Position numbers and translations under genes: made by a program. From Opacimonas sp014872805 (GTDB taxonomy: Bacteria; Pseudomonadota; Gammaproteobacteria; Enterobacterales; Alteromonadaceae): a stretch of DNA of 64,000 nucleotides. The notes beneath the pieces are model-generated. The model saw only the letters and a list, made by a program, of their open reading frames with translations, was not told the DNA's origin and did no database searches. The stretch lies in NCBI GenBank assembly GCA_014872805.1, contig WKFN01000007.1:62001-126000 (forward strand). Reading direction: 5' to 3'. Within the stretch, counting starts at the first letter, position 1. The number at the start of each line of letters is the position of its first letter. Shown here piece by piece: positions 8,871 to 17,373 of this stretch.

Positions 8871-9524
8871 ATGTCTCAAAATATAGCCGTGGTTTTATCT
8901 GGGTGTGGCGTCTTTGATGGTGCCGAAATCAACGAAGTTGTGTTAACGCTTTTACACCTCGAAAAGAACGACGCAAACTATCAATGTTTTGCACCTGACC
9001 AGGCGCAGCATCATGTTGTTAACCATATTACCGGTGAAGAAATGCCCGAATCGCGTAATGTGCTCATTGAATCTGCGCGCATTGTCAGAGGCAACATCAA
9101 GCCATTATCTGAATGTGTGGCGAATGATTTTGATGCGCTGATTATTCCAGGTGGTTTTGGTGTCGCAAAAAATCTATCTGATTTTGCCTTTAACGGGACC
9201 AATATGACGGTTAACTCTCAATTACTCGACCTAGCCAAAGAATTTAAAGACGCGCACAAACCTGCAGGCTACATGTGTATTGCGCCAGCGCTTTGCTCAC
9301 ATATTTATGGAGAAGGCGTTAAAGCAACAATTGGTTCGGATGAAGATACCGCATCAGCTCTGAACGCTATGGGGGCTCAACATTGTTCAGTACAGGTAGG
9401 GGAGGTTGTCATTGATGAACAACATAAACTCGTCACAACACCTGCGTATATGCTTGCGGAAAACATCGTGCAAGCTGAGAGTGGAATAGCCAAGTTAGTG
9501 AGCGAAGTAATGAAGTTGGTATAA
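8871..9524 (+). CDS. elbB: ElbB, isoprenoid biosynthesis glyoxalase (DJ-1/PfpI family)
   Basis: A 217-residue protein of the DJ-1/PfpI glutamine-amidotransferase-like superfamily, equal in length to E. coli ElbB. That protein has weak glyoxalase activity and has been linked to isoprenoid synthesis. The start ATG at 8871 gives the conserved N terminus MSQNIAVVLSGCGVFDGAEI. The frame is open 56 codons further upstream, but that stretch is low-quality AT-rich coding outside the family. The motif ALIIPGGFGVAKNLSDF and the CIAPALCS nucleophile elbow with cysteine (about residues 135-142) are present. AGGA lies about 10 bp upstream. Single gene, convergent with the tRNA cluster. Confidence 0.9.
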   Translation: MSQNIAVVLSGCGVFDGAEINEVVLTLLHLEKNDANYQCFAPDQAQHHVVNHITGEEMPESRNVLIESARIVRGNIKPLSECVANDFDALIIPGGFGVAKNLSDFAFNGTNMTVNSQLLDLAKEFKDAHKPAGYMCIAPALCSHIYGEGVKATIGSDEDTASALNAMGAQHCSVQVGEVVIDEQHKLVTTPAYMLAENIVQAESGIAKLVSEVMKLV

Positions 9525-9534
9525 GCACATGCCC

Positions 9535-9604
9535 TCGCCGCTACCGTATGCCTTCGGCAGTTCAAAACGCTCCTGGCGTTTTGTCGAACGTCCTCTCGGT
9601 TCTC
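9535..9604 (-). repeat. tRNA-associated hairpin repeat, copy A
   Basis: On the minus strand it reads GGACGTTCGA, then the stem CAAAACGC, loop CAGGA and GCGTTTTG (9563-9583), then a CTGCCGAAGG segment and GGCGAGGGCA. It aligns along most of its length with copy C (10110-10200) and, in the hairpin and GCCGAAGG part, with copy B. It sits just downstream of the tRNA-cluster terminator. The stretch preceding the hairpin resembles a tRNA T-arm. Confidence 0.7.
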
Positions 9605-9621
9605 ATCTTCCTTGCGCCCAC

Positions 9622-9649
9622 AAAAAAGCCACCTAACGGTGGCATTTTT
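9622..9649. terminator. Bidirectional terminator between elbB and tRNA-Arg
   Basis: The stem GCCACC/GGTGGC with loop TAAC is flanked by A and T runs on both sides. It yields TTTTTT after the stem on the minus strand (end of the tRNA transcript) and ATTTTT on the plus strand (elbB side). Confidence 0.85.
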
Positions 9650-9654
9650 GTAAG

Positions 9655-9731
9655 TGGCGCGTGCGGAAGGATTCGAACCTCCGACCGCCTGGTTCGTAGC
9701 CAGGTACTCTATCCAGCTGAGCTACGCACGC
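9655..9731 (-). tRNA. tRNA-Arg (ACG)
   Basis: A 77-nt tRNA with encoded CCA. Acceptor stem GCGTGCG/CGCACGC, D-arm GCTCAGCTGGATAGAGT, anticodon stem CCTGG/CCAGG around loop CTACGAA (anticodon ACG, read as ICG), T-arm GGAGGTTCGAATCCTTC. It is identical base for base to the copy at 10225-10301 and is the last tRNA of the minus-strand cluster. Confidence 0.97.
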
Positions 9732-9772
9732 GCAAAACTTTAAAATCTGATTGTATGCCAATCTCAATTGGA

Positions 9773-9868
<96 letters not shown>

Positions 9869-9929
9869 GGGGGAATTATAATTCTGTCCTTTACAAAGGT
9901 TTTGGTGCTGATTTCACTCGTATCATCCT

Positions 9930-9990
9930 GATACTCACCCTTCGGGCGACGCTTTGCGTTGTGCTAAATCGTTCCTGACGATTTAGTCAG
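9930..9990 (-). repeat. tRNA-associated hairpin repeat, copy B
   Basis: On the minus strand it has the stem CTAAATCGT, loop CAGGA and ACGATTTAG (9964-9986). A second small hairpin ACGC-AAA-GCGT and the segment GCCCGAAGGGTGAG follow. It is fused directly to a 22-nt tRNA-Ser 5' fragment. Compared with copy C, two stem pairs differ on both sides in a compensating way. Confidence 0.7.
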
Positions 9991-10032
9991 CCACTCACCC
10001 ACCTCTGCGGGGTAATTCTAATTCTATCCTTT
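9988..10032 (-). pseudogene. Remnant of a second tRNA-Ser 5' end plus its leader
   Basis: These 45 bases match 9848-9892 (5' end of tRNA-Ser and upstream leader) at 41 positions. The tRNA part stops after about 22 nt (through GTGGCTGA), where hairpin copy B begins. It lacks the anticodon and the T-arm, so it is not functional. Confidence 0.8.
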
Positions 10033-10042
10033 GATATCCATT

Positions 10043-10071
10043 ATTTTACATCTGAGGAAATAGATGGCGCG
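10043..10071 (-). pseudogene. Remnant of a tRNA-Arg 3' tip plus its trailer
   Basis: These 29 bases match 10203-10231 with one difference, at a constant offset of 160. They comprise the trailer (ATTTTACATCT.AGGAAATAGA on the plus strand) and the last few bases of tRNA-Arg including the CCA. The rest of the tRNA is missing. Confidence 0.75.
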
Positions 10072-10109
10072 CCCTAGCGGGTGAAGCGAAAGGATTACCT
10101 CGGGCTCCT

Positions 10110-10200
10110 GCCCTCGCCACTGCGCGGTGCACCTCATACTTCGGTGCAGAGCTAAAACGCTCCAGGCGTTTTAGTCGAACCTCCAGTCGGTTCGCCTCCT
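10110..10200 (-). repeat. tRNA-associated hairpin repeat, copy C
   Basis: On the minus strand: GGAGGTTCGA (identical to the tRNA-Arg T-arm), stem CTAAAACGC, loop CTGGA, GCGTTTTAG (10152-10174), then CTCTGCACCGAAG and GGCGAGGGCA. It is the best-preserved copy and lies in the trailer of the upstream tRNA-Arg. Confidence 0.75.
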
Positions 10201-10224
10201 TCATTTTACATCTAAGGAAATAGA

Positions 10225-10301
10225 TGGCGCGTGCGGAAGGATTCGAACCTCCGACCGCCTGGTTCGTAGCCAGGTACTCTATCCAGCTGAGCTACGCACG
10301 C
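10225..10301 (-). tRNA. tRNA-Arg (ACG), promoter-proximal copy
   Basis: A 77-nt tRNA with CCA, identical to that at 9655-9731. It is the first gene of the minus-strand tRNA transcript and lies about 50 bp downstream of a strong sigma-70 promoter. Confidence 0.97.
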
Positions 10302-10350
10302 GCAGATCTCTAATCACCGTCAAATCGAGTGTCGTTTGACGTGGAAGCGC

Positions 10351-10378
10351 ATTCTACTGAAACGGTGGTATAAGTCAA
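10351..10378 (-). promoter_or_regulatory. Sigma-70 promoter of the tRNA cluster
   Basis: Minus strand: -35 TTGACT, 16-bp spacer, -10 TAGAAT. These are followed by a GC-rich discriminator (GCGC), which is typical of stringently controlled stable-RNA promoters. Confidence 0.75.
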
Positions 10379-10420
10379 TGCTTTGAGCCGTTAAAGTATG
10401 AATTAATTTTTGATTGGTGG

Positions 10421-11221
10421 TTATTTGTCCGAATTTGCGTTTTTTTGCTCATCGGTCATGGTCAATTCCGCATCTTCATCGTGCTCATCGCCTGAAACCA
10501 CATCTTCAAGCTTTACTTTTTCTACGGTTCTGAATGTGTTGATCGGTCCCGCTAATCCATATATAGCAAATACCACAAACAGCACGACTGCAGGCTCGGT
10601 CGCCACGACCACAAAGACCAACATAATCAATAACAAGGCAACAAATGGGACTTTGCCAGCCCAATTCACTTCTTTAAAAGAGTTATACTTGAAGTTGCTA
10701 ACCATCAGTAACCCAGCAAGACCGGTAATAATCGCCATTGGATAAGCATGAATCCCCGCATCAAACTGATATTCTTGCGCTACCCAGACATACCCTGCCA
10801 CAATGCCAGCAGCGGCCGGACTCGCTAATCCTTGGAAAAACCTTGCATCTGCAATCCCAACTTGAGTGTTAAATCGCGCTAAACGCAAAGCTGCCCCAGC
10901 AACAAAAATAAACGCCGCCAACCAGCCAATCTTGCCAAAATCCGTCAACGCCCAATTATATGCAACTAACGCTGGCGCTACCCCAAATGACACCATATCC
11001 GCCATCGAATCGTATTCTGCACCAAATGCGCTTTGCGTATTAGTAATGCGTGCAACACGACCATCTAAGCCATCAAAAATCATTGCCACAAAAATTGCAG
11101 ACGCCGCCGCGACAAAATGACCATTCATCGACGCCACGATGGCATAGAACCCAGAAAACAAACCTGCTGTGGTCAACAAATTTGGTAAAAGGTAAATTCC
11201 TTTCTTAGGTTTGTTAGACAT
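10421..11221 (-). CDS. pssA: Phosphatidylserine synthase (CDP-diacylglycerol-serine O-phosphatidyltransferase)
   Basis: Membrane enzyme making phosphatidylserine from CDP-diacylglycerol and serine, the committed step to phosphatidylethanolamine; 266 residues. The CDP-alcohol phosphatidyltransferase motif is complete: D53-G54-x2-A57-R58-x8-G67-x3-D71-x3-D75. The rest is made of hydrophobic helices, ending in a charged acidic tail (GDEHDEDAEL) about 30 residues long. It is the integral-membrane type, not the phospholipase-D-like E. coli type. Monocistronic, upstream of the tRNA promoter. Confidence 0.93.
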   Translation of the reverse strand: MSNKPKKGIYLLPNLLTTAGLFSGFYAIVASMNGHFVAAASAIFVAMIFDGLDGRVARITNTQSAFGAEYDSMADMVSFGVAPALVAYNWALTDFGKIGWLAAFIFVAGAALRLARFNTQVGIADARFFQGLASPAAAGIVAGYVWVAQEYQFDAGIHAYPMAIITGLAGLLMVSNFKYNSFKEVNWAGKVPFVALLLIMLVFVVVATEPAVVLFVVFAIYGLAGPINTFRTVEKVKLEDVVSGDEHDEDAELTMTDEQKNANSDK

Positions 11222-11401
11222 GCTTAACCCTACTGATTATTTGCCGATAAGATAACATAGATTCAATATTTTGCTAAGCGAACATGGAGATAGAGGCGAC
11301 TTTTTCACCATCAATACCCTGCCTCAAACGGTTGCTCAGATTATGAGGGAAGCCCCAAAATCAGATAGACCGCTTGTTTGCAGAACACAAAGTGTTTCTA
11401 C

Positions 11402-11425
11402 AAAAAGAGCGCAGAATCACTGCGC
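11402..11425 (-). terminator. Terminator of clpB
   Basis: On the minus strand, stem GCGCAG, loop TGATT, CTGCGC, then TCTTTTTG, about 22 bp after the clpB stop. Confidence 0.8.
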
Positions 11426-11447
11426 GCCGATATCCAGATAATAGATC

Positions 11448-14027
11448 CTACTTATTCACAAATTCAATCGTTAAGGCATCGTCTTGACTTTCGATTTTGA
11501 TGGTATTGCCTTGCGCTTCAGAACCCAATAGTGCTGATGCAAGGGGATTCTCAAGTTCATGTTGAATCACGCGTTTAAGTGGTCTTGCACCATACACAGG
11601 ATCAAAGCCGACTTTAGCGATTTGCTCCAACGCGCGACCAGACACCTCAAGCTTATAGCCTTTATCCAACACACGTTGACGCAAACCCAACAATTGTAAT
11701 TTGGCGATTGATTGAATATGCTCTAAGCCAAGCGGATGGAATACGACGATATCATCAACTCGATTGATAAATTCAGGTCTAAAATGCAAACCAACCGTAT
11801 CCATCACAAGTTGCTTCATCTCATCATATTGCGCTTGCTCTGCCTTATCCTGAATGATGTCCGAACCGAGGTTAGAGGTCATAATGACAACGGTATTTTT
11901 GAAATCCACAGTGCGCCCTTGCCCATCGGTTAAGCGTCCATCATCCAGCACTTGCAATAAGATATTAAACACATCTGGATGCGCTTTCTCCACCTCATCT
12001 AACAAGATGACTGAATAAGGTTTACGGCGCACAGCTTCGGTCAAATAACCACCTTCTTCATAGCCTACATAGCCTGGAGGAGCACCGACTAAGCGCGCTA
12101 CTGAGTGTTTTTCCATAAATTCAGACATGTCTATGCGCACCATGGCATCTTGACTGTCAAACATAAAATCAGCCAAGGTTTTGCATAATTCGGTTTTGCC
12201 CACGCCCGTTGGGCCGAGAAATAAAAATGAGCCGATTGGACGATTCGGATCAGCCAAACCTGCTCGAGAACGCCGAATTGCGTTCGACACGGCACTGACT
12301 GCTTCACTTTGACCAATCACACGGTTGTGCAATACCTCTTCCATGCGAATGAGCTTTTCTTTTTCGCCTTCGAGCATCTTAGCAACTGGAATGCCTGTCC
12401 AACGCGATAGTACATCGGCAATCTCATGATCGGTCACTTTGTTTTTGACCAGCTGCGTGTCGACTTCACCCTGGTCGTTGGCACTTTCAAGGCGCTGTTC
12501 TAACTCTGGAATTCGTCCATATTGTAGTTCTGACATACGATTGAGATCGCCTGCACGACGCGCAATTTCCAGATCAATCTTGGCTTGTTCAAGCTCAGCT
12601 TTAATCGATTGTGTGCCTTGCATCGCATCTTTTTCAGACAACCATATTGTTTCGAGTTCTTTGTATCTTTGCTCAGCTTGCTCGCGCTCAATCTCAATGT
12701 CGGAAAGTCGCTTGATAGAGGCCTTGTCGGTCTCTTTTGAAAGCGCTTGTTCTTCTAATTTCCATTGGATAATGCGACGTTCGAGTTTGTCCATTTCTTC
12801 TGGTTTGGAATCGATTTGCAAACGAATACTCGAAGCAGCTTCATCAATCAAATCAATCGCTTTATCCGGCAATTGACGGTCTGAGATATAGCGATGCGAC
12901 AACGTCGCAGCTGCCACAATTGCTGGATCGGTAATATCCACAGAATGATGTAACTCGTAGCGCTCTTTTAGGCCGCGCAATATGGCAATGGTATCTTCCA
13001 CTGAAGGTTGATCGACCAACACTTTTTGGAAACGGCGTTCAAGTGCTGCGTCTTTTTCGATGTATTGCCGATATTCATCTAAAGTGGTCGCACCGACACA
13101 ATGCAATTCCCCTCGAGCCAATGCGGGTTTGAGCATATTGCCTGCATCCATTGCACCATCGCTTTTGCCCGCACCTACCATTGTGTGCAACTCATCGATA
13201 AATAAAATGATGTTGCCTTCTTCTTTGGATAATTCATTCAATACCGCTTTGAGGCGCTCTTCAAATTCCCCGCGGTATTTGGCCCCCGCGATCAGTGAGC
13301 CCATATCCAAAGACAATACTCGTTTGTGCTTTAAGCCCTCGGGTACCTCGCCGTTTACGATACGTTGAGCAAGTCCTTCGGCAATAGCGGTTTTACCTAC
13401 GCCAGGCTCGCCGATTAATACAGGGTTATTTTTGGTACGACGTTGCAATACCTGAATCGTGCGCCGAATTTCATCATCTCGGCCAATCACAGGGTCGAGC
13501 TTGCCTTGCGTCGCTCGCTCGGTTAAATCTGTGGTGTATTTAGTTAAAGCTTCGCGCACGTCTTCTGCATTTTGATCCGTCACGGCCTGACCATCACGCA
13601 CAGCATTGATAGCGTTGGCGATACTTTCGACACTTGCTCCAACGCTTTTTAATAGTTCAGAGGTTGCTCCACTACTTTGTACTGCGGCCAGTAAAAACAA
13701 TTCAGAAGAAATATATTGATCATTGTATTGCTGCGAGAGCTTATCGCACAAGTTGAACAGATTGATGCACTCTCGGCTCAATTGCACCTCAGCGCCCACT
13801 CCTTGTACTCTAGGAAGCTTTTCAATGGCTTGAGCAAGTGCCGACCGCAAACTGTTCAGGTTCACGTTGGCGTGTTGCAACACAGAGCGCACCGAACCAC
13901 CTTGTTGGTTTAATAAGGCCGTAATGATATGTGCCGGTTCAATGTATTGATGGTCTCGCCCAATCGCCATAGATTGAGCATCAGAAATCGCTGTTTGAAA
14001 TTTGGTCGTAAACTTATCTAGTCGCAT
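11448..14027 (-). CDS. clpB: ClpB disaggregase chaperone
   Basis: Hexameric AAA+ disaggregase that works with DnaK to resolubilise protein aggregates; 859 residues, near the 857 of E. coli. In order: N-terminal Clp repeat domain (1-145), first nucleotide-binding domain with Walker A GEPGVGKTAIAEGL (about 206) and Walker B ILFIDELHT, a long coiled-coil middle domain (about 410-530), second nucleotide-binding domain with GPTGVGKTELCK and VILLDEVEKAH, and the C-terminal D2-small domain. A sigma-32-type promoter lies just upstream, so it is heat-shock regulated. In many relatives pgeF (yfiH) sits between rluD and clpB; here it is absent. Confidence 0.97.
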   Translation of the reverse strand: MRLDKFTTKFQTAISDAQSMAIGRDHQYIEPAHIITALLNQQGGSVRSVLQHANVNLNSLRSALAQAIEKLPRVQGVGAEVQLSRECINLFNLCDKLSQQYNDQYISSELFLLAAVQSSGATSELLKSVGASVESIANAINAVRDGQAVTDQNAEDVREALTKYTTDLTERATQGKLDPVIGRDDEIRRTIQVLQRRTKNNPVLIGEPGVGKTAIAEGLAQRIVNGEVPEGLKHKRVLSLDMGSLIAGAKYRGEFEERLKAVLNELSKEEGNIILFIDELHTMVGAGKSDGAMDAGNMLKPALARGELHCVGATTLDEYRQYIEKDAALERRFQKVLVDQPSVEDTIAILRGLKERYELHHSVDITDPAIVAAATLSHRYISDRQLPDKAIDLIDEAASSIRLQIDSKPEEMDKLERRIIQWKLEEQALSKETDKASIKRLSDIEIEREQAEQRYKELETIWLSEKDAMQGTQSIKAELEQAKIDLEIARRAGDLNRMSELQYGRIPELEQRLESANDQGEVDTQLVKNKVTDHEIADVLSRWTGIPVAKMLEGEKEKLIRMEEVLHNRVIGQSEAVSAVSNAIRRSRAGLADPNRPIGSFLFLGPTGVGKTELCKTLADFMFDSQDAMVRIDMSEFMEKHSVARLVGAPPGYVGYEEGGYLTEAVRRKPYSVILLDEVEKAHPDVFNILLQVLDDGRLTDGQGRTVDFKNTVVIMTSNLGSDIIQDKAEQAQYDEMKQLVMDTVGLHFRPEFINRVDDIVVFHPLGLEHIQSIAKLQLLGLRQRVLDKGYKLEVSGRALEQIAKVGFDPVYGARPLKRVIQHELENPLASALLGSEAQGNTIKIESQDDALTIEFVNK

Positions 14028-14059
14028 ACGAATATCTCTTTAGTATTCACATACTCAAT

Positions 14060-14088
14060 GAATGGGTATTCGCTGGTTAACTTTCAAG
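14060..14088 (-). promoter_or_regulatory. Sigma-32 (heat shock) promoter of clpB
   Basis: Minus strand: CTTGAAA, 14-bp spacer, ACCCATTC, close to the RpoH consensus CTTGAAA-N(11-17)-CCCCATnT. It lies about 35 bp upstream of the clpB ATG. Confidence 0.8.
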
Positions 14089-14129
14089 CAAAAATATCAG
14101 AATTATTTTGACCTAGATCACATCTATAA

Positions 14130-15125
14130 TCAGTCTACATCCAAGCCATGCTCAGCGGTATCCGTTCTCAACGCGTCTCGTATTGCGATAAAATCATCGG
14201 GTAATGGTGCATTAAAGGTCAACCAATCTTCCGATTCTGGATGTGAGAATGACAATTGGGCTGCATGCAATGCTTGGCGTTTAAATCCTCTCAACGCCTC
14301 AGCAAAATCCTGGCTAGCCGCCTTGGGTAAGCGTGGACGACCGCCATACAAAATATCTCCGATTAAAGGGTGCTTGATATGCGACATGTGCACACGGATT
14401 TGGTGAGTACGACCAGTCTCTAGTTTGAGACGGAGATGTGTAAAGGCTCGAAATTTTTCAATCACACGGTAATGTGTCACTGCATCTTTACCCGTTTCTC
14501 TCACCGCCATGGCGGTGCGTTTTGTTGCTGAACGACCAATAGGGGCTTCAACATACCCTCCAGCTACCATAGTACCGTACACTAACGCTTCGTACTCACG
14601 ACTCATCACGCGAGTTTGCAATTGCTCAACAAGATGAGTTTGCGCGGCTAAAGTTTTAGCGACCACCATTAATCCGGTCGTGTCTTTGTCGAGTCGATGT
14701 ACAATTCCCGCACGAGGAACCGTTTCAATCTCTCGGTGGTGGGCAAGTAGAGCATTTAATACCGTTCCGGTTGGGTTACCCGCACCTGGATGCACAACTA
14801 ACCCAGCAGGCTTGTTAATGACCAATACCGATTCGTCTTCATAGATAATATCTAGCTCGATATCTTGAGCGATATTTTCGACCTGAACCGCTATAACTGC
14901 ATCAATGTCGACTTGTTCTGTGCCTGACACTTTGAGCCTTGGAGTTGTGATAGTTTCACCGTCTAGTTTGACGAAGCCTGCGATAATCCACTCTTTGAGT
15001 TTACTGCGTGAATACTCAGGGAACATCTCAGCGAGAACTTGGTCTAAACGACGATCAAACTGAGTTTGATCGATAATGCCAGTTAATTGGACTTGTTGTG
15101 ATGAATCAGACGATGAATTAGACAT
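14130..15125 (-). CDS. rluD: 23S rRNA pseudouridine synthase RluD
   Basis: Converts uridines 1911, 1915 and 1917 (E. coli numbering) of helix 69 in 23S rRNA to pseudouridine; 331 residues. The N-terminal S4 RNA-binding domain (about 22-80, with FPEYSRSKLKEWI) is followed by the RluA-family catalytic domain. The catalytic aspartate is in HRLDKDTTGLMVVAK, and the later ETGRTHQIRVHMSHI motif is present. It is divergent from bamD, the usual neighbour. Confidence 0.95.
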   Translation of the reverse strand: MSNSSSDSSQQVQLTGIIDQTQFDRRLDQVLAEMFPEYSRSKLKEWIIAGFVKLDGETITTPRLKVSGTEQVDIDAVIAVQVENIAQDIELDIIYEDESVLVINKPAGLVVHPGAGNPTGTVLNALLAHHREIETVPRAGIVHRLDKDTTGLMVVAKTLAAQTHLVEQLQTRVMSREYEALVYGTMVAGGYVEAPIGRSATKRTAMAVRETGKDAVTHYRVIEKFRAFTHLRLKLETGRTHQIRVHMSHIKHPLIGDILYGGRPRLPKAASQDFAEALRGFKRQALHAAQLSFSHPESEDWLTFNAPLPDDFIAIRDALRTDTAEHGLDVD

Positions 15126-15234
15126 AGATGGGTATTTAAAAAAAAATCTATGAGAATTATATCAGTTTCATTCACAAGGTGTGTAATAATACTATCCGTA
15201 TATATAATTCAACGATAACAACAAGGTGATATCC

Positions 15235-15993
15235 ATGCCAAAAATGGGACGTATCATTGCTTTATCAGCACTTATCGCACTTGCTGGTTGCAGTAATACC
15301 GCTGATGAAGAACAAATTGAAAAAGCTAAATTGCTTGGTCCTGAAGCAAGTTATGAAGTGGCCAAAGAAATGCTTAAAAACGGTAATTTCAATGGCGCTG
15401 CTGAAACTTTAAGCAATCTTGACTCACGCTACCCATTTGGTCCTCTATCTTTGCAGATCCAATTGGACTTGATTTATGCTTATTATAAGTCCGGTGATGC
15501 CGATCAAGCCTTGGCAATGGTTGACCGCTTTATCCGCTTAAATCCAAATCATAAAGACGTTGATTATGCGTTTTACATGCGCGGGTTAACCAATATGGAC
15601 TCAGATACCAACTTGTTTCAAGACCTGTTGAATATTGATCGCTCTGACCGCGACCCAACTGCGACGCGTGAAGCATTTAATGACTTTAGACGTTTAATTG
15701 AACGTTTCCCAGAAAGTGAATATGCCGCGGATGCACAAAAGCGCATGACCTACCTCAAAGACCGCTTAGCAAAGTATGAAATTGCTATTGCGCGATTTTA
15801 CATGCGCCGAGGAGCTTATGTTGCCGCTGCAAACCGTGGCCAATACGTGCTTGAATATTTTGGCGATACCGCACAAGTTCAACCCGCTTTAGAAATCATG
15901 GTGTCGGCCTACGACCAACTAGGTTTAGACGAGCTAAAGAATAATGCGATTAAAATTTTGAAGTTGAACTACCCTGACAGTGAGTTTATCTAA
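15235..15993 (+). CDS. bamD: BamD, outer membrane assembly lipoprotein
   Basis: Essential lipoprotein of the BAM complex that folds beta-barrel proteins into the outer membrane; 252 residues. A short signal peptide ends in the lipobox LAGC, with Cys19 as the acylated residue. Tetratricopeptide-like repeats follow, with the family-typical PFGPLSLQIQLDLIYAYY and HKDVDYAFYMRGL. The ATG at 15235 is preferred because AAGGTG lies about 7 bp upstream; a GTG three codons earlier overlaps that site. Divergent from rluD. Confidence 0.95.
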   Translation: MPKMGRIIALSALIALAGCSNTADEEQIEKAKLLGPEASYEVAKEMLKNGNFNGAAETLSNLDSRYPFGPLSLQIQLDLIYAYYKSGDADQALAMVDRFIRLNPNHKDVDYAFYMRGLTNMDSDTNLFQDLLNIDRSDRDPTATREAFNDFRRLIERFPESEYAADAQKRMTYLKDRLAKYEIAIARFYMRRGAYVAAANRGQYVLEYFGDTAQVQPALEIMVSAYDQLGLDELKNNAIKILKLNYPDSEFI

Positions 15994-16007
15994 ATCACAC
16001 ACAAACA

Positions 16008-16037
16008 AAAAAGCCGTTTTTTAGAAACGGCTTTTTT
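16008..16037. terminator. Bidirectional terminator between bamD and chrR
   Basis: The stem AAAGCCGTTT/AAACGGCTTT with loop TTTAG has A and T runs on both flanks. It serves bamD (plus) and the sigma-chrR operon (minus). Confidence 0.9.
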
Positions 16038-16047
16038 ATGATGAATG

Positions 16048-16710
16048 TTATTTGAAAAACAAGTGACTAAACGGGTTGAGCAACCGCGCTAGACCAGAAG
16101 TAAAATGCAACGGTTGGTCAACAATACTGAACACCAAACAACCGTCTTTTGCGTCAGACATTGGAGCGTGTACATGCTCACTGTCCATCATCAAAAAGTC
16201 ACCTGAATCATACTCGTTGAGTCCGTCAGAGAACTCTCCATTAACCACAAGTGTCAATTCATTACCTCTGTGGGTGTGTTCAGGCACTTGGCCGCCTTTT
16301 TCCATGTAAATAAAGTTCGCAACATACTCTCCGCCAATTTCTACAGGCGCCTGCCACACTTTGCCCAGTAATTTTGACCAATTACCAGTGAGTTTAACAT
16401 AGCGCCGTAATGGCTTGGGTACATCAAAAAACTTACCATCTAGCTCAATACGAGGCGTGATGTCTGGTCGCACATCTAGCATCGGCAAGGTAGTAATTTC
16501 CGCGAGCATTTTTTCAAATGCTGGATCGGTTTGTTCATGCGCATGTATGTTTTCGATATCTTGAGCAAATTCATAACTTTTTGTTTGAACGAACTCTTGG
16601 CATTGAGGGCACATATCACAGTGGGCAGAAATGACCAAAGCTTGAGTAGCAGCAATGTTGCCTTCGGCAAATTGAGTCAACTGCTTATCGGTTGGGTGGA
16701 ACTTAATCAT
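16048..16710 (-). CDS. chrR: ChrR-type zinc anti-sigma factor with cupin domain
   Basis: Anti-sigma factor for the ECF sigma encoded just upstream; 220 residues. The N-terminal zinc anti-sigma domain shows H5 and H30-x3-C34-x2-C37, the same ligand set as Rhodobacter ChrR (His, His, Cys, Cys). The C-terminal cupin domain has H144-x-H146-x3-E150 and a late histidine (HVH, about 178-180), again matching the second zinc site. In the family, singlet oxygen leads to ChrR loss and sigma release. It overlaps the sigma gene by eight bases, so the two are co-translated. The sequence match is clear; the inducing signal here is inferred. Confidence 0.9.
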   Translation of the reverse strand: MIKFHPTDKQLTQFAEGNIAATQALVISAHCDMCPQCQEFVQTKSYEFAQDIENIHAHEQTDPAFEKMLAEITTLPMLDVRPDITPRIELDGKFFDVPKPLRRYVKLTGNWSKLLGKVWQAPVEIGGEYVANFIYMEKGGQVPEHTHRGNELTLVVNGEFSDGLNEYDSGDFLMMDSEHVHAPMSDAKDGCLVFSIVDQPLHFTSGLARLLNPFSHLFFK

Positions 16711-17314
16711 GATCTTCTAGCATATCCTTCAATCGCTGCAAAGCTAAACGGGTCCTACTTTTAACCGTACCTAATGGTATCGATAGTTGATCTGCTACTT
16801 CTTGCTGCGATTTACCATCTAAATAAATGGCTTCTATAACGGCTCGTTGCTTGTCAGGCAAATTTTCAAACAACTGGCCAACTTGCTCTAAAGTTATTTG
16901 TTCGTCCAGAGATGTTTCATTGGCATCTGGTGTCTGCTCACACAACACCGGCCACAAATCATCCGAGCAAATATCTTCCTTTCTGTTTTGTAATTTACGC
17001 AACATATCGAAGCGTATATTACGGGCTATCGTAAAAATCCATGTCGACGGTGACCCTTTACTCGCATCAAAAAGATGCGCTTTTTGCCAAACATTGGCCA
17101 TGGTGTCTTGCACCATTTCCATTGCCAGAGCTTCATTGCCCATTTGTTTTAGCGCATAAGAACGCAATCTTGGTGCAAAATACGAAAACACCTTTGCATA
17201 AGATCGTTTACAACGCTCATTAGCCACTTCGACCAAAGCTGCTGACATCTCATCAGCCACTTCAGCGGGCTTGCAGTTATTCTTAGAATTATCCAATGTC
17301 ATTCCAATCAACAT
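16703..17314 (-). CDS. ECF sigma factor of the RpoE-ChrR (ECF11) type
   Basis: Group 4 sigma factor, 203 residues from the start chosen. Region 2 reads ALAMEMVQDTMANVW and SPSTWIFTIARNIRFDMLRK. Region 4 reads LPDKQRAVIEAIYLDGKSQQEVADQL and IPLGTVKSRTRLALQRL. The ATG at 17314 has GGAG six bases upstream. Longer readings from TTG codons would run into the preceding LON-domain gene and were rejected. Partner of the ChrR encoded downstream. Its predicted promoter element TGATCC-N18-TAAATA is found before the divergent operon at 18082. I did not find that element well placed in front of this gene, so direct autoregulation is not evident. Confidence 0.88.
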   Translation of the reverse strand: MLIGMTLDNSKNNCKPAEVADEMSAALVEVANERCKRSYAKVFSYFAPRLRSYALKQMGNEALAMEMVQDTMANVWQKAHLFDASKGSPSTWIFTIARNIRFDMLRKLQNRKEDICSDDLWPVLCEQTPDANETSLDEQITLEQVGQLFENLPDKQRAVIEAIYLDGKSQQEVADQLSIPLGTVKSRTRLALQRLKDMLEDHD

Positions 17315-17373
17315 GTAGGGCTCCAGTGAAGTATGGTACTGAACACACTGGCTTTCCATTGTTTGACAACTTT

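Noticed and set aside
12439..12876. Plus-strand open frame opposite the clpB middle domain
   Set aside because: Antisense shadow of the coiled-coil codons, without a ribosome binding site or family match.
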